Shown: positions 8,373-17,552 of the stretch, one piece after another
Numbering within the stretch: the first letter of the stretch is position 1
Layout: every line of letters starts with the position of its first letter
From: DASSUW01 sp963849695
Lineage (GTDB): Bacteria > Actinomycetota > Thermoleophilia > Solirubrobacterales > Solirubrobacteraceae
Length of the DNA stretch: 64,000 bases
Direction: 5' to 3'
Assembly (NCBI GenBank): GCA_963849695.1
Contig: CAWKIT010000016.1
Span: 1-64,000, forward strand
Made by a program: the position numbers and the translations under genes
Notes under the pieces: model-generated
Databases searched by the model: none
What the model was told of the DNA's origin: nothing
Seen by the model: only the letters and a program-made list of their open reading frames with translations

Positions 8373-8428
8373 GGGAGGTCGACAGGCGGAACTCCGCATC
8401 GTCCGGCTTACTCGGGAGGGAGCGCGGG

Positions 8429-11291
8429 ATGCTGAAGCGGTGGATGTACACGTTCGCGGCTGCGTTGACAGGGGCGCTGATGGCCGCGGGTCCGGCGCAG
8501 GCACAGACCCCACGGGTGCTCGTGTTCCATCCGGGCACGGCCGGACACCCCGAGGTCGCTGCCGGGATCCAGGCGATCGACCAGATCAGCCGCACGGGCG
8601 GCTTCCGGGTCACCGCCACAACGCTGGCGGGGGACTTCACCGGCACCAACCTCGCGCGCTATCGCGGGGTCGTGTTCCTGAACACCGCGGGCAACCGCCT
8701 GAACGGTGAGCAGGAGGGCGCGCTGGCCGACTTCATGGAGCGAGGCGGCGGCTTCGTCGGGATCGGCACCGCCGCCGAGAGCGAGCCGGGAAGCGCCCTG
8801 CTCGACGACCTGATCGGGGCGCGGCCGGACCCGTCGAGCCCGGCCGGGGCGACGACGCGGACGCTGGTGGCCGGGCGACCGCGTGCACCCGTCTACGCGC
8901 GGCCTGCCGCTCGAGCTCAACCGCACCGACGTCTGGTACCGCTGGCAGACGCGGCCGACCGGCACCGTCCACACGGTCGCGCGCTGGCGCGCGCTCGCCG
9001 ACCCGGCGGGCGACGGCACGTCCACCGGCGGGACCGACCATCCGATCTCGTGGTGCCGCGACGTCCGCGGCGGGCGGTCGTTCTTCACCGGCATGGGCCG
9101 CACGGCGGACGGCTACAGCGACCAGCGCTTCCGCACCCACCTGCTGGGCGCGATCCAGTGGGCGACCGGCCTGGTGCGCAGCAACTGCAAGGCGACGATC
9201 AACGCCAACTACACGGGCACTCGCGTGGTCTCCGGCGGGCCCGTCGACACCGGCCTCGCCACCAGCGGCGAGTCGCACGGCCTCACCATCGCGCCCAACG
9301 GCTGGGTGATCTACATCGGCCGCGGCGACTGCCGGACTGACGCCGAGCGCGGCGCGCTGGTCGACCTGCCGGCGCTCGGGCGGATCCTCGACCACTCCGA
9401 CCCGAACGTCGGCATCGGCTGCGGCAACGTGCACGTGTGGGACCCGGAGGCCTTCGACGGGACCGTCAACAGCGGCGTGACGCGCGCCGGCGTGCTCGCC
9501 GTCTACGGCGACGGCGGCCAGGGCGGGGAGCGCACGAACCAGGCCAACCACAAGCTCGAGTACGGCCTGCTCGGCATCACCGTCGCGCCGGACTTCACGC
9601 AGACCGGCCACGTCTACATGCAGTACTTCCCCAGCTTCAACCCGAACAGCTCGCCGCCGGGGCTGCCGTTCGAGCGCCGCGTGTCGAAGATCTCGCGGCC
9701 GCGGATCTCGCGGTTCACGATGGACCTCGCGACCAAGCAGCTCGACCTCGACTCCGAGGTGCGGATCTTCGAGTACGACGCCCAGATCTTCAGCTGCTGC
9801 CACGTCGGCGGCGGCATGGGCTTCGACTCCGCGGGCAACCTCTACGTGACCACCGGCGACACCAACTCGTCGCAGGGCACGGGCGGCTACTCCGGCAACA
9901 ACCAGCCGCCGACGTGCCCGACCGGGCCGGACACCGAGGCCTCGAGCGCGCACTGCGGCAGCGCCGCGTACTCGTACCAGGACGCGCGCCGGACCGCGGG
10001 CAACACCAACGACTACAACGCCAAGATGCTGCGGTTCAAGCCGGCCACGATCCCGGAGGGCATCCAGCCACCGGTCGGTGAGGGCACGACGTACACGATC
10101 CCGGGCGCCGGCGCGCCGAACGGGCCGAACCTGTTCAGCGGCACCGAGGGCGGCGGCGGCCTGACGAAGCGGGAGATCTTCGCGATGGGCCTGCGCAACC
10201 CGTCGCGGCTGTCGATCGACACGGAGACCGACACGGTCTACACGGCGTGGGTCGGTCCCGACGCCGGCCGGCCGAGCGCCACGGACGGTCCGTCCACGTA
10301 CGAGAACGCGGCCCAGATCACCGGCGCGGGCAACTACGGCTGGCCGTTCTGCATGGGCAACAAGCAGGCGTATCGCGACCGGATCGCCGACGGCACGCAA
10401 CGCACGACCAACGGCCCCGGCTACGTGCCCGGTGGCCCGGCGGCCGGCGGCACCGACGGCTGGTACGACTGCGACAACCTCGTCAACGACTCGACCCGCA
10501 ACACCGGCCTGACCGTGCTGCCGCACGAGACGGGCACGGGGCGCGACGCCGGGGCGATGCGGGGGGCCAACGTCTGGTACAGCCGCGGCAACCCGGACAA
10601 CGACGGCAACCCGCAGACGAACACCAACAACGGCTGCCCGGAGTTCCCGCGGGCGCGCGGCGTCGACGGCGCGCCGGACTACGGCGCGGTGCCGCGGCAG
10701 CTGTGCCCCTACGCGACCGCCAACGGCGCGACGGTCATGAACGGCCCGCTCTACCGTTACGACGAGGACGCGGCGGACGATTCGGTCCGCTGGCCGGAGT
10801 ACTGGGACGGCCGCTGGTTCCTGCACAACCACGGCGGCGCGAGCATCAAGCACGGCCTTCTGCTCGATCCGGCGACCGACCAGGACGGCGGCCAGCCGGT
10901 GTACGCCGACAGCCTGCGCAACACGCTGAGCTGGCAGGGCAACTACATGGACTCGAAGTTCGGCCCTGACGGCGCCCTGTACGTACAGGTCTATGACGGG
11001 TTCTTCCGCGCGAACCCGAACGTCGGGCTCTACCGCTACGACTACACCGGGGGGCCCGACACGCCCGGCCCCGACCCGCAGGCGACACAGACGGGCACGC
11101 GCAGGATTGCGTTCTCGACCGGGGCGTCGGGCGGCGTCTCCTACCGGTGGGACTTCGGCGACGGCGGGAGGTCGACGGCCGAGTCCGGGACCTACAGCTA
11201 CCGCGCCGCCGGCACGTACGACGTCACCCTGACCGTCACCTACGCCGACGGCGAGCAGGCGTCGGAGACGCTCTCGGTCTCCGTCTCGTAA
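8429..11291 (+). pseudogene. Secreted ThuA - PQQ-type sugar dehydrogenase - PKD protein, one frameshift
   Basis: The ATG at 8429 follows GGGAGGGA and opens a signal peptide (MLKRWMYTFAAALTGALMAA). A ThuA-like domain follows: RVLVFHPGTAGHPEVAAGI, then FMERGGGFVGIGTA. The frame breaks at the GGG run 8873-8875. One surplus G separates TLVAG from DRVHPSTRGLPLELNRTDVW, a typical continuation of ThuA. The rest, to 11291, is a glucose/sorbosone-dehydrogenase beta-propeller (SHGLTIAPNGWVIYIGRG, CCHVGGGMGFDSAGNLYVTT, GNYGWPF) and a terminal PKD domain (YRWDFGDGGRSTAESGTYSY). The joined length would be about 950 aa. It is either a genuine frameshift or a sequencing error; everything else is intact. Confidence 0.8.
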
Positions 11292-11302
11292 CGCCCCCGC
11301 GT

Positions 11303-11330
11303 GGCGCCCACCGCTCATGCGGTGGGCGCC
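11303..11330 (+). terminator. Strong hairpin after the sugar dehydrogenase gene
   Basis: A 12-bp perfect stem (GGCGCCCACCGC at 11303-11314, complement at 11319-11330) with TCAT loop lies 12 nt after the stop. Outer C- and G-runs can extend it. No clear T-run. Confidence 0.6.
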
Positions 11331-11352
11331 TGGGGGTTGCGACACTCGCAGG

Positions 11353-12120
11353 ATGCTCCTGCGACCCGACGGCGACGGCGTGATCGCGATCGGCCAGCCC
11401 GCGCACGCGTGGCTGTCCGGCCAGCTCGCGCGCGCGTGGGGGAGCGAGCGGCTCGGCGCGGTCGAGCCGTGGGAGGAAGTGTGCCTGGCCGCCGAGCAGC
11501 ACGACGTCGGGATGACGGAGTGGGAGCGGCGACCGACCTTCAATCCGCGCACGGGCCTGCCGCGGTCGTTCATGGAGCTCGAGCTCGACGAGCACCTCGA
11601 GATCTGGTGGCGCGCCGCGCCTTTGGTTCTGCCCCAGAGCCGCTACGCCGCCGTGCTGGTCTCCATGCACGGCACCGCGCTGTACGAGCGGCGCAACCTC
11701 GAGCGGCTCCCGGAGTCGGACGTCGAGCGCGTGCAGGCGTTCCTGGCCGGGCAGCGCGAGCTGCAGGAGCACCTGCTTGCCGGCCTCCGAGCCGATCCGG
11801 CCACCGCCACGTTTGCCTCCGGCGACGTCGTCCGCCGCAACCAGCGCCTGGTCTGGACCTGGGACTCCCTCTCGCTCGGCCTCCTGCTGGGGTGGGCGCC
11901 GTTCGAGCTGAAGTCCGTGCCGGCCGCCGAGGGCGAGGTCGACATCGCGGTATCGGACATCACCCTCGATCCCTGGCCGTTCGCCGCCCCGGAGCTCACG
12001 GTGCGCTGCGAGGGCCGTCGCCTGGCGGGCGGCTTCACCGACGAGGAGGCGATGCGCGACGGGCTCGCAGCCGCGCCGTGGGTCACGATCGAGGTGACGC
12101 TCCGGGCTGCAGCGCCGTGA
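11353..12120 (+). CDS. DUF3891 family protein
   Basis: The ATG at 11353 begins MLLRPDGDGVIAIGQPAHAW. The 255-aa protein has the DUF3891 features VCLAAEQHDVGMTEWERRPT and ILVSMHG-like VSMHGTALYERR, with conserved His/Asp residues that suggest a metal-dependent enzyme of HD-like fold. The biochemical role of the family is not established as far as I know. An in-frame ATG 12 codons upstream lies inside the terminator hairpin region and is less likely to be used. Confidence 0.75.
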   Translation: MLLRPDGDGVIAIGQPAHAWLSGQLARAWGSERLGAVEPWEEVCLAAEQHDVGMTEWERRPTFNPRTGLPRSFMELELDEHLEIWWRAAPLVLPQSRYAAVLVSMHGTALYERRNLERLPESDVERVQAFLAGQRELQEHLLAGLRADPATATFASGDVVRRNQRLVWTWDSLSLGLLLGWAPFELKSVPAAEGEVDIAVSDITLDPWPFAAPELTVRCEGRRLAGGFTDEEAMRDGLAAAPWVTIEVTLRAAAP

Positions 12121-12225
12121 CGTACCTGCAGTGCGGGCAGCGCCTGACGGTCGTGCGGACGCCACTTGCTGCGAAGTGAAAGCGCTCTCCGGCGATGAAC
12201 ACGCCGTGCCGGGGGGATCGGGCCG

Positions 12226-12618
12226 TCACGCCGGAGCGGTCGTCGTGTGCTCGATCGCCGCGAGTGCGAGCTGCTCGTCGAGCTCGCCGGGCAGGCCGCT
12301 GACGCCGACCGCGCCGACCCGCCGGCCGTCCTGGAACACGGCCACGCCGCCGAGAAAGAAGGTAAAGAACGGATCGAAGCTCGCTCGCTCGACCGGATCG
12401 GCGCGCGCCTTGTCGGCGAGCTCGCGCGTCGACGTCGCGTCGCTGCGTGCGGCCGTGTAGGCCTTGCGCTGCGCGTTCACCCGAGTGTCCGGCGCGGCGC
12501 CGTCCATCGTCGCCGCCGCGATCAGCTCACCGTGCGTGTCGGCGACGAACACCGAGACGGGATCGGAGGCATTCTCCACCACGTCGTTGACGATCGCCAG
12601 AGCCCTGGCCAGATGCAT
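12226..12618 (-). CDS. GlcG/HbpS family heme-binding-like protein
   Basis: The start is the ATG at 12618 (MHLARALAIVNDVVENASDP). The 130-aa protein shows the GlcG/HbpS (DUF336) pattern: VSVFVADTHGELIAAATMDG, then AQRKAYTAARSDATS, and a C-terminal PGGVAV-like block (FFLGGVAVFQDGRRVGAVGV). Members bind heme or act as extracellular sensors, and many are only annotated by fold. No signal peptide is visible. The upstream extension of the frame is Arg-rich and looks non-coding. Confidence 0.75.
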   Translation of the reverse strand: MHLARALAIVNDVVENASDPVSVFVADTHGELIAAATMDGAAPDTRVNAQRKAYTAARSDATSTRELADKARADPVERASFDPFFTFFLGGVAVFQDGRRVGAVGVSGLPGELDEQLALAAIEHTTTAPA

Positions 12619-12647
12619 TCGGCGAGCATACGCACCCCGCGGCGTGT

Positions 12648-12848
12648 TCACTCTCGCACTGGGGTGCCGTCGCTCGGCGGTGAGTAGGACGTCGTGCCGG
12701 CGGCAGCGTTGGCGGTGACCAGGTCGAGATCGGGCATGCGGGGCCCGAGCAACGGGTGTCCCTCGCCGAGGTCGCATTGGATGTCCAGACCGGAGAACAT
12801 CCCGGCGAGCTGCTTGCGCGGCTCGTGCATGCTCACCAGCTCGGCCAC
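12648..12848 (-). pseudogene. C-terminal relic of an FAD-dependent aromatic hydroxylase
   Basis: The 66-residue frame contains VSMHEPRKQLAGMFSGLDI and DLGEGHPLLGPRMPDLDL. These are the conserved C-terminal linker and start of the thioredoxin-like domain in phenol/aromatic-ring FAD monooxygenases, which are normally 400-550 aa. The FAD-binding GxGxxG part and most of the enzyme are missing. It lies between the GlcG-like gene and the nucleoside-hydrolase relic, in a cluster of decayed genes. Confidence 0.6.
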
Positions 12849-12971
12849 GACGTACGCTGATCGAGAACCTCGATCGTGCGTGCGTGCAGACCGCCTGCGC
12901 GCGAGCCCTCGATGTCCTGGCTCGTTCGCCGCTTGCGAGGTTCGTCGTGTGTCAGAGGCGCAGTCCGACGG

Positions 12972-13288
12972 CTACCGACCCCGCAGGCCGTGATGCGCCG
13001 CAAGCATGGCGTAGAAGTCGTCGAACATCAGCCGCACATCGAGTGACGGTGACAACAGCACGTGAACGAGCTGGAACAACCCGTCGGGGTCACCGCTGTA
13101 GTCGTTGTCGCTGATGACGCGATACCGGGGACCCGCCGGCGGCAGGAAGAGGTTCTTCGTGGCGCCGGCCGTGCCGCTCTGGCCCTCCTCGGAGGCGGAC
13201 GCCGCCGCCTGGCCGACGGATCCCACCGTGGCCGCCGCGGCCAGCGCGCTGGCCCGACCGACGACTGTCGCCTGATGGTTTCGCCCAT
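12972..13288 (-). pseudogene. Tat-exported nucleoside-hydrolase-like relic
   Basis: From the ATG at 13288 the coding strand reads METIRR-type twin-arginine residues (MGETIRRQSSVG). A one-base shift near 13250 then restores a signal-peptide core, RASALAAAATVGSVGQAA. The mature part begins RYRVISDNDYSGDPDGLFQL, the aspartate-rich N-terminal motif of inosine-uridine nucleoside hydrolases. It then jumps after VHVLLSPSLDV to an apparent C-terminus, RLMFDDFYAMLAAHHGLRGR. Family enzymes are about 300-350 aa, so most of the middle is missing. Internal deletion is inferred from the joined termini. Confidence 0.55.
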
Positions 13289-13406
13289 GCTGGCCCTCCT
13301 GCGCTACCTGCGGTTGTCCCCCCGAGCGCCGAACTGTGACACACGGCGCACCCTCTACCTCGGTGATCGACGTGATGCGGTCGATGATGTCAGGAGATGC
13401 GGGCGA

Positions 13407-14135
13407 TCATCGGCCGGTCCCCTCTCGCGGTGCGGTGAGGAACTCGATGACGATACGAGTGTCGATGCCGCCGTGTCCGGTGCCGGGCAGGACGGCGAGC
13501 TGGGCGTCGGGCAATCCCTTGAAAAGCGCGAGGGTGTGCGCTGGGCGAATCTCTTCGTCGCGGTCGCCGACCATCACCAGCGCAGGCCCGCGGTAGCCGG
13601 CCAGGTCGGCTTCGGTGAGCGTCGGCTCCTCGCGGTGCATGCGGTCGAGCTTGGCCTTGACGACAGGGAAGTGCTCGCGCCCCTGCGGTGCGACGGCGCC
13701 CCAGTAGTCGACAAAGAACGCGACCGTCTCCTCGTCGAGCTCGACGGCGCCCGGCGTCCAGCCGTCATGATGGAAAACGCCGGCGCTGAAGACGAGCCGG
13801 CGCACCAGGTCCGGGCGCTTGAGCGCGACCAAGAGAGCAACGGGCGCGCCGTCTGAGTGCCCGAGCAGGCACGCGGGTCCACCGACGACCCGCTCGAGGA
13901 ACGCGATCGTCTCCTCCGCCATGACCTCATAAGTGATCGGCCCGTCGACATCGGGCGTGCGGCCGTGGCCTCGACGGTCCGGGCGAAACACCCGGAACTG
14001 CTCCGCGAGCGTGGGCACGTACTCCTCAAATGCGCGTGAGTCCGCAAGCCCCGGATGCAGCAGCACCAGCGGCTCGCCGTCACCATCCTCCTCGTAATAG
14101 GTGTGGGCCTCACCGAGCTGGACATAGGCCGACAT
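13407..14135 (-). CDS. Alpha/beta-fold hydrolase
   Basis: The start is the ATG at 14135 (MSAYVQLGEAHTYYEEDGDG), which begins exactly at the domain boundary. The 242-aa protein has the oxyanion-hole motif LVLLHPGLAD, the nucleophile elbow LLGHSDGAPVALL (Ser in GHSDG), a late acid in VMVGDRDEEI and the catalytic His in PGTGHGGIDTR. The substrate cannot be inferred. The next relic on the same strand (14140-14346) is a remnant of another hydrolase, suggesting a former duplicate pair. Confidence 0.85.
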   Translation of the reverse strand: MSAYVQLGEAHTYYEEDGDGEPLVLLHPGLADSRAFEEYVPTLAEQFRVFRPDRRGHGRTPDVDGPITYEVMAEETIAFLERVVGGPACLLGHSDGAPVALLVALKRPDLVRRLVFSAGVFHHDGWTPGAVELDEETVAFFVDYWGAVAPQGREHFPVVKAKLDRMHREEPTLTEADLAGYRGPALVMVGDRDEEIRPAHTLALFKGLPDAQLAVLPGTGHGGIDTRIVIEFLTAPREGTGR

Positions 14136-14139
14136 GCCG

Positions 14140-14346
14140 TCAGTCCTCTTCCGCGTGCGTGGAGGTCGGAACGATCGGCGCGCTGCGAATACGGCGGTGC
14201 CAGAGCGCTGCACTGCCGCCGCCGACCTCGAGCAGCGCGGCGACGTCCTCGACCGAACGCGCCATAGCGTACGGCCGGGCGCGGCGAGTGTAGGCAATGG
14301 TGGTGCCGTCGGCGGAGCGGACGGTCGCGCTCGAAGAGCTGATCAT
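14140..14346 (-). pseudogene. Internally deleted alpha/beta-hydrolase relic
   Basis: The 68-codon frame starts like a hydrolase (TVRSADGTTIAYTRRARPYA) and then directly continues with AMARSVEDVAALLEVGGGSA. In full-length enzymes that segment sits about 60-70 residues further on, just before the nucleophile elbow. The oxyanion-hole HG motif between them and everything after SAALW are absent. It lies 4 bp upstream of the intact hydrolase on the same strand. Confidence 0.55.
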
Positions 14347-14674
14347 GCAGTTGATGACCCGTTCGTTACCCGAAACTCATCGGGGGCTGACCGGGCCCCC
14401 GGTAACGCTCCGCTGACCGATCGGCCGCACGCCCCGCACGCGCGGCGGCCGCGGCCGATGCGGCGTATGCAGCCGTGCGCGCTGAGACTGCACGACGGAC
14501 TCGGCCGGCGGGAGGCTCGTGGCCGGATCGGCAGGTGAGTACGATGTTACACTGGTGATCGTCCGGAGACGACGGATGAGCGAGATCCTGCTTTCGGCAG
14601 CGAAGGTCCGGCAGCCCGACCGTCCCGCAGCCGCGACCCGAGTTTACGAATCGCAACGCTAGGACTATGGTGCT
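14347..14674. other. Gene-free stretch
   Basis: About 330 bp between a minus-strand relic and the GNAT gene. It holds a short inverted repeat around 14386-14400 (GGGGGCTGACCGGGCCCCC-like) and no reading frame with coding character in either direction. I see no convincing promoter with both boxes. Confidence 0.4.
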
Positions 14675-15223
14675 GTGCTCGAGATCGTGACCGAGCGGCT
14701 GGTGCTGCGACCACTTCAGCTCGGCGATGCGCCCGCCTTCGCCGCCTACCGCAGCGACCCCGACGTCGCGCGCTACCAGTCGTGGGATACGGCGTACTCG
14801 ACGGCTGACGCGGAACGGCTCGTCGCCGCGCAGCGAGATGTCGCCCTCGGCGACCCAGGGCCGTGGCTGCAGCTGGCAGCCGTCGACCGGGTGAGCCGTG
14901 CGCTCTGCGGCGACTGCGCGGTGCGGGTCGCGATCGAACAGCCGCAGACCGCCGAGGTGGGCGTCACCTTCGCGCCCGCAACGCAGGGGAGCGGGTTGGC
15001 GACGGAGGCGCTCGGCGCCGTGGTGACGCGGTTGTTCGAGCGGCACGGCGTCCATCGCGTCTTCGCCCAGGCCGACGACCGCAACCTTCCCGTCCACCGC
15101 CTTCTCGAACGGCTCGGCTTCCGGTGCGAGGCACGTCTGGTCGAGGCCGACTGGTTCAAGGGCGAGTGGACCACGCTTCGCATCTACGCGTGCCTGCGCC
15201 GAGAGTGGAGAGCATCGCCCTGA
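14675..15223 (+). CDS. GNAT family N-acetyltransferase (RimJ/RimL-like)
   Basis: A GTG at 14675 opens MLEIVTERLVLRPLQLGDAP, the classic N-terminus of RimJ/RimL-type acetyltransferases. The 182-aa protein has the acetyl-CoA motif region VGVTFAPATQGSGLATEALG (variant of Q/RxxGxG/A) and the motif B region DDRNLPVHRLLERLGFRCEA. These enzymes acetylate the N-terminus of ribosomal proteins or small amines; the target here is unknown. It is convergent with the MMPL transporter. Confidence 0.9.
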   Translation: MLEIVTERLVLRPLQLGDAPAFAAYRSDPDVARYQSWDTAYSTADAERLVAAQRDVALGDPGPWLQLAAVDRVSRALCGDCAVRVAIEQPQTAEVGVTFAPATQGSGLATEALGAVVTRLFERHGVHRVFAQADDRNLPVHRLLERLGFRCEARLVEADWFKGEWTTLRIYACLRREWRASP

Positions 15224-15227
15224 TACG

Positions 15228-15259
15228 CACAGCGCCCGCCACGACGGGCGGGCGCTGTG
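15228..15259. terminator. Bidirectional hairpin between GNAT and MMPL genes
   Basis: A 13-bp perfect stem (CACAGCGCCCGCC at 15228-15240, complement at 15247-15259) with a 6-nt loop sits between two converging stop codons. It has no T-run. Confidence 0.6.
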
Positions 15260-15278
15260 AGTGCGGTTGCCCTGAGGA

Positions 15279-17462
15279 TCAGGCAGGAGCGGGCGCCGCC
15301 TCCGCCTCGTGCTCGAACTTCGGCAGCCAGCTGAGGCGCTTGGGCAGGTACCAGTTGCGCGCGCCGAGCAGCTTCATGCCGGCCGGCAGCAGGACGCCGC
15401 GGATGATGGTGGCGTCGATGAGGATCGCGACGGCGAGGCCGACGCCGATCTGCTTGGCCAGCTGGTCGCTCGCCAGCGAGAAGGAGCCGAAGACCGCGAC
15501 CATCACGAGCGCCGCGCTGGTCACGACGCCGGCGGTGCTCTTGATGCCGTGGGCGACCGCGTCGTCGTTGCTCATGCCGCGGTCCACGGCCTCGCGGATG
15601 CGGCTCACGATGAACACGTGGTAGTCCATCGAGAGGCCGAACAGGATCACGAACAGGAACAGCGGGATCCACGGGGCGATGCCGCCGACCGACTGGAAGT
15701 CGAGCAGCTTCTCACCGTGCCCGTCCTGGAACACGAGCACGAGGATGCCGTACGCCGCGCCGACCGACAGCAGGTTGAGGACGATCGCCTTGATCGGCAC
15801 CACGATCGAGCGGAACGTGACCAGCAGCAGGAGGAACGCGAGGCCGAGCACGAAGGCGAACACGAGCGGGGCACGCGACGTCAGGTTGTCGATGAAGTCC
15901 TTCGAGCCGGCGGTCATGCCGGTCACGGCGACCTCGGCGCCGGTGAGCTTGCCGACGGTGCCCGGAATCACATCGCTGCGCAGGACCTCGAGCGAGCGCT
16001 CGGACGCGGCGTCGGTGCCGCTGCCCTCGATCGAGAGGGCGACGACGGCGACGGTCTTGTCGGGGCTGATCTCGACGGCGGAGGGCTCGGAGAGCCGGCC
16101 GGTGGCCAGGGCACGGTCGTGCAGCTGCTGGATCGCGGCCTGGACCGGCGCGGCGGTGACGTCCTCGGCCTTGATCACGGTCGTGGCCGGAACGGCGCCG
16201 CCCGGAAAGGCCGCCTGGAGGCGATCGTAGGTCTGGATCACCGGCTGGCTGCGCGAGTAGCCGTCGTAGCCCGGGTCCTTGAACTGGATGCCGAGCGCGG
16301 GGATGGAGAGGGCGATGAGCAGGCCGCCGGCGATCACCGTCGACACGAGCGGGCGCTCGAGGACGCGGGTGAGGATGGCGCCCCAGACGCGTGACTCGCC
16401 CTTGGCCTGATGGCGGCGCTTGGTGACGTAGGGAACGCGGCCCTTCTCCAGCCAGTTCTTCTGGCCGAGGAACGAGAGCATCGCGGGCAGGAAGGTCATC
16501 GACCCGAGCACGGCGACCGCGACGACGAGCATCGTGCCGATGCCGAAGCCGACGAAGATCGGATTGCCGGCCAACAGCAGCCCGGCCATCGCCGTCATCA
16601 CGGTGAGGCCCGAGATGAGCACCGCGCGGCCAGACGTCGCGGCGGCGATCTCGACCGCGGCCTCGGCGGAACGCCCGCGGTCGCGCTCCTCCATCATCCG
16701 GCGCGAGTAGAACATGGCGTAGTCGACACCGACGGCGAGGCCGATGATCACCACGAGCTCGGCCACGTCGGACGGGAGCGCGTAGAGCCGGCTGACCGGG
16801 CCGAGCAGGCCGACCGTGGCCGCGACAGCGGTGGCGCCGAGCACGAGCGGGAGGCCCGCGGCGACCAGCGCGCCGAACGCGGCCACCAGGATGATCAGCA
16901 GCAGACCGTACGAGATCGTCTCAGCCTTCTTGCCGTCCTTCGCGTCCTGGGCGGCGATCTCCTTGGCGGCCGAGGCGTCGCCGAACTGCTCGACACGCAC
17001 GCCGGGGTGGGCGCTCTGGACGGCGGCCACGGCGGCGAGCGGCTTCTCGACCAGCTGCTCGACTTGGTCGTCCGTGCCGCCCATGTCGAAGTTCACGAGG
17101 ACCGAGCGGCCGTCCTCGGAGACGAGCGGGGTCTCGATCCCGGTGATGCCCTCGATCCGCTCCAGGCGACTCACGACGTCCCGCACGGCCGTGGTGACCT
17201 GAGGATCGCCCGCGGTCACCGAGCCCTTGCCCTGCACGAGCACCTGCTCGCCGGCCTGGTCGGGGAAGCCCGCCGCCTCGACGATCATGTCGCCGCGCTT
17301 GGACTCGCCGCTGCCCGTCGCCGAGTCTTCGAGGTCGTTCTGGCCGACCTTCCCGCCGACGACGGTTGCAAGGACGACGAACAGGATCCAGCCGAGGATG
17401 GCCGTCTTGCGGTGCTTGGCGCTCCATCGACCTGCGCGTGCTGCCGGGTTACGAGACTGCAT
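15279..17462 (-). CDS. MMPL family (RND-type) transporter
   Basis: The 727-aa protein starts at the ATG at 17462 behind GAGGAGG. It has the MMPL architecture. A first helix (ILGWILFVVLATVVGG) precedes an extracellular domain, followed by a bundle with VIIGLAVGVDYAMFYSRRMM and then the second half with FVILFGLSMDYHVFIVSRIR. The GxxxDY motifs in each half are the proton-relay signature. MMPL proteins export lipids, siderophores or drugs. It is divergent from a TetR regulator with two operators between them, so it is probably an inducible efflux system. Confidence 0.95.
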   Translation of the reverse strand: MQSRNPAARAGRWSAKHRKTAILGWILFVVLATVVGGKVGQNDLEDSATGSGESKRGDMIVEAAGFPDQAGEQVLVQGKGSVTAGDPQVTTAVRDVVSRLERIEGITGIETPLVSEDGRSVLVNFDMGGTDDQVEQLVEKPLAAVAAVQSAHPGVRVEQFGDASAAKEIAAQDAKDGKKAETISYGLLLIILVAAFGALVAAGLPLVLGATAVAATVGLLGPVSRLYALPSDVAELVVIIGLAVGVDYAMFYSRRMMEERDRGRSAEAAVEIAAATSGRAVLISGLTVMTAMAGLLLAGNPIFVGFGIGTMLVVAVAVLGSMTFLPAMLSFLGQKNWLEKGRVPYVTKRRHQAKGESRVWGAILTRVLERPLVSTVIAGGLLIALSIPALGIQFKDPGYDGYSRSQPVIQTYDRLQAAFPGGAVPATTVIKAEDVTAAPVQAAIQQLHDRALATGRLSEPSAVEISPDKTVAVVALSIEGSGTDAASERSLEVLRSDVIPGTVGKLTGAEVAVTGMTAGSKDFIDNLTSRAPLVFAFVLGLAFLLLLVTFRSIVVPIKAIVLNLLSVGAAYGILVLVFQDGHGEKLLDFQSVGGIAPWIPLFLFVILFGLSMDYHVFIVSRIREAVDRGMSNDDAVAHGIKSTAGVVTSAALVMVAVFGSFSLASDQLAKQIGVGLAVAILIDATIIRGVLLPAGMKLLGARNWYLPKRLSWLPKFEHEAEAAPAPA

Positions 17463-17482
17463 CTGGGCCTCCTCGGGAGGGG

Positions 17483-17524
17483 TTCGTACGCTGTACGAAG
17501 CAGACTATTAGTACGCTGTACGAA
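17483..17524. promoter_or_regulatory. Two TetR operator palindromes between MMPL and TetR genes
   Basis: TTCGTACGCTGTACGAA at 17483-17499 is a 7-bp perfect inverted repeat around GCT. A second copy, TTAGTACGCTGTACGAA at 17508-17524, differs at two positions in the left arm. Centres are 25 bp apart. The site covers the divergent promoter region and is the likely binding site of the adjacent TetR protein. Confidence 0.8.
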
Positions 17525-17552
17525 CGCGCAAGTGAGGTAAACCGAACCGCCT

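Noticed and set aside
8733..11573. 946-codon open frame on the minus strand
   Set aside because: It is antisense to the sugar dehydrogenase gene, has an Arg/Ala/Val-rich shadow composition and no domain.
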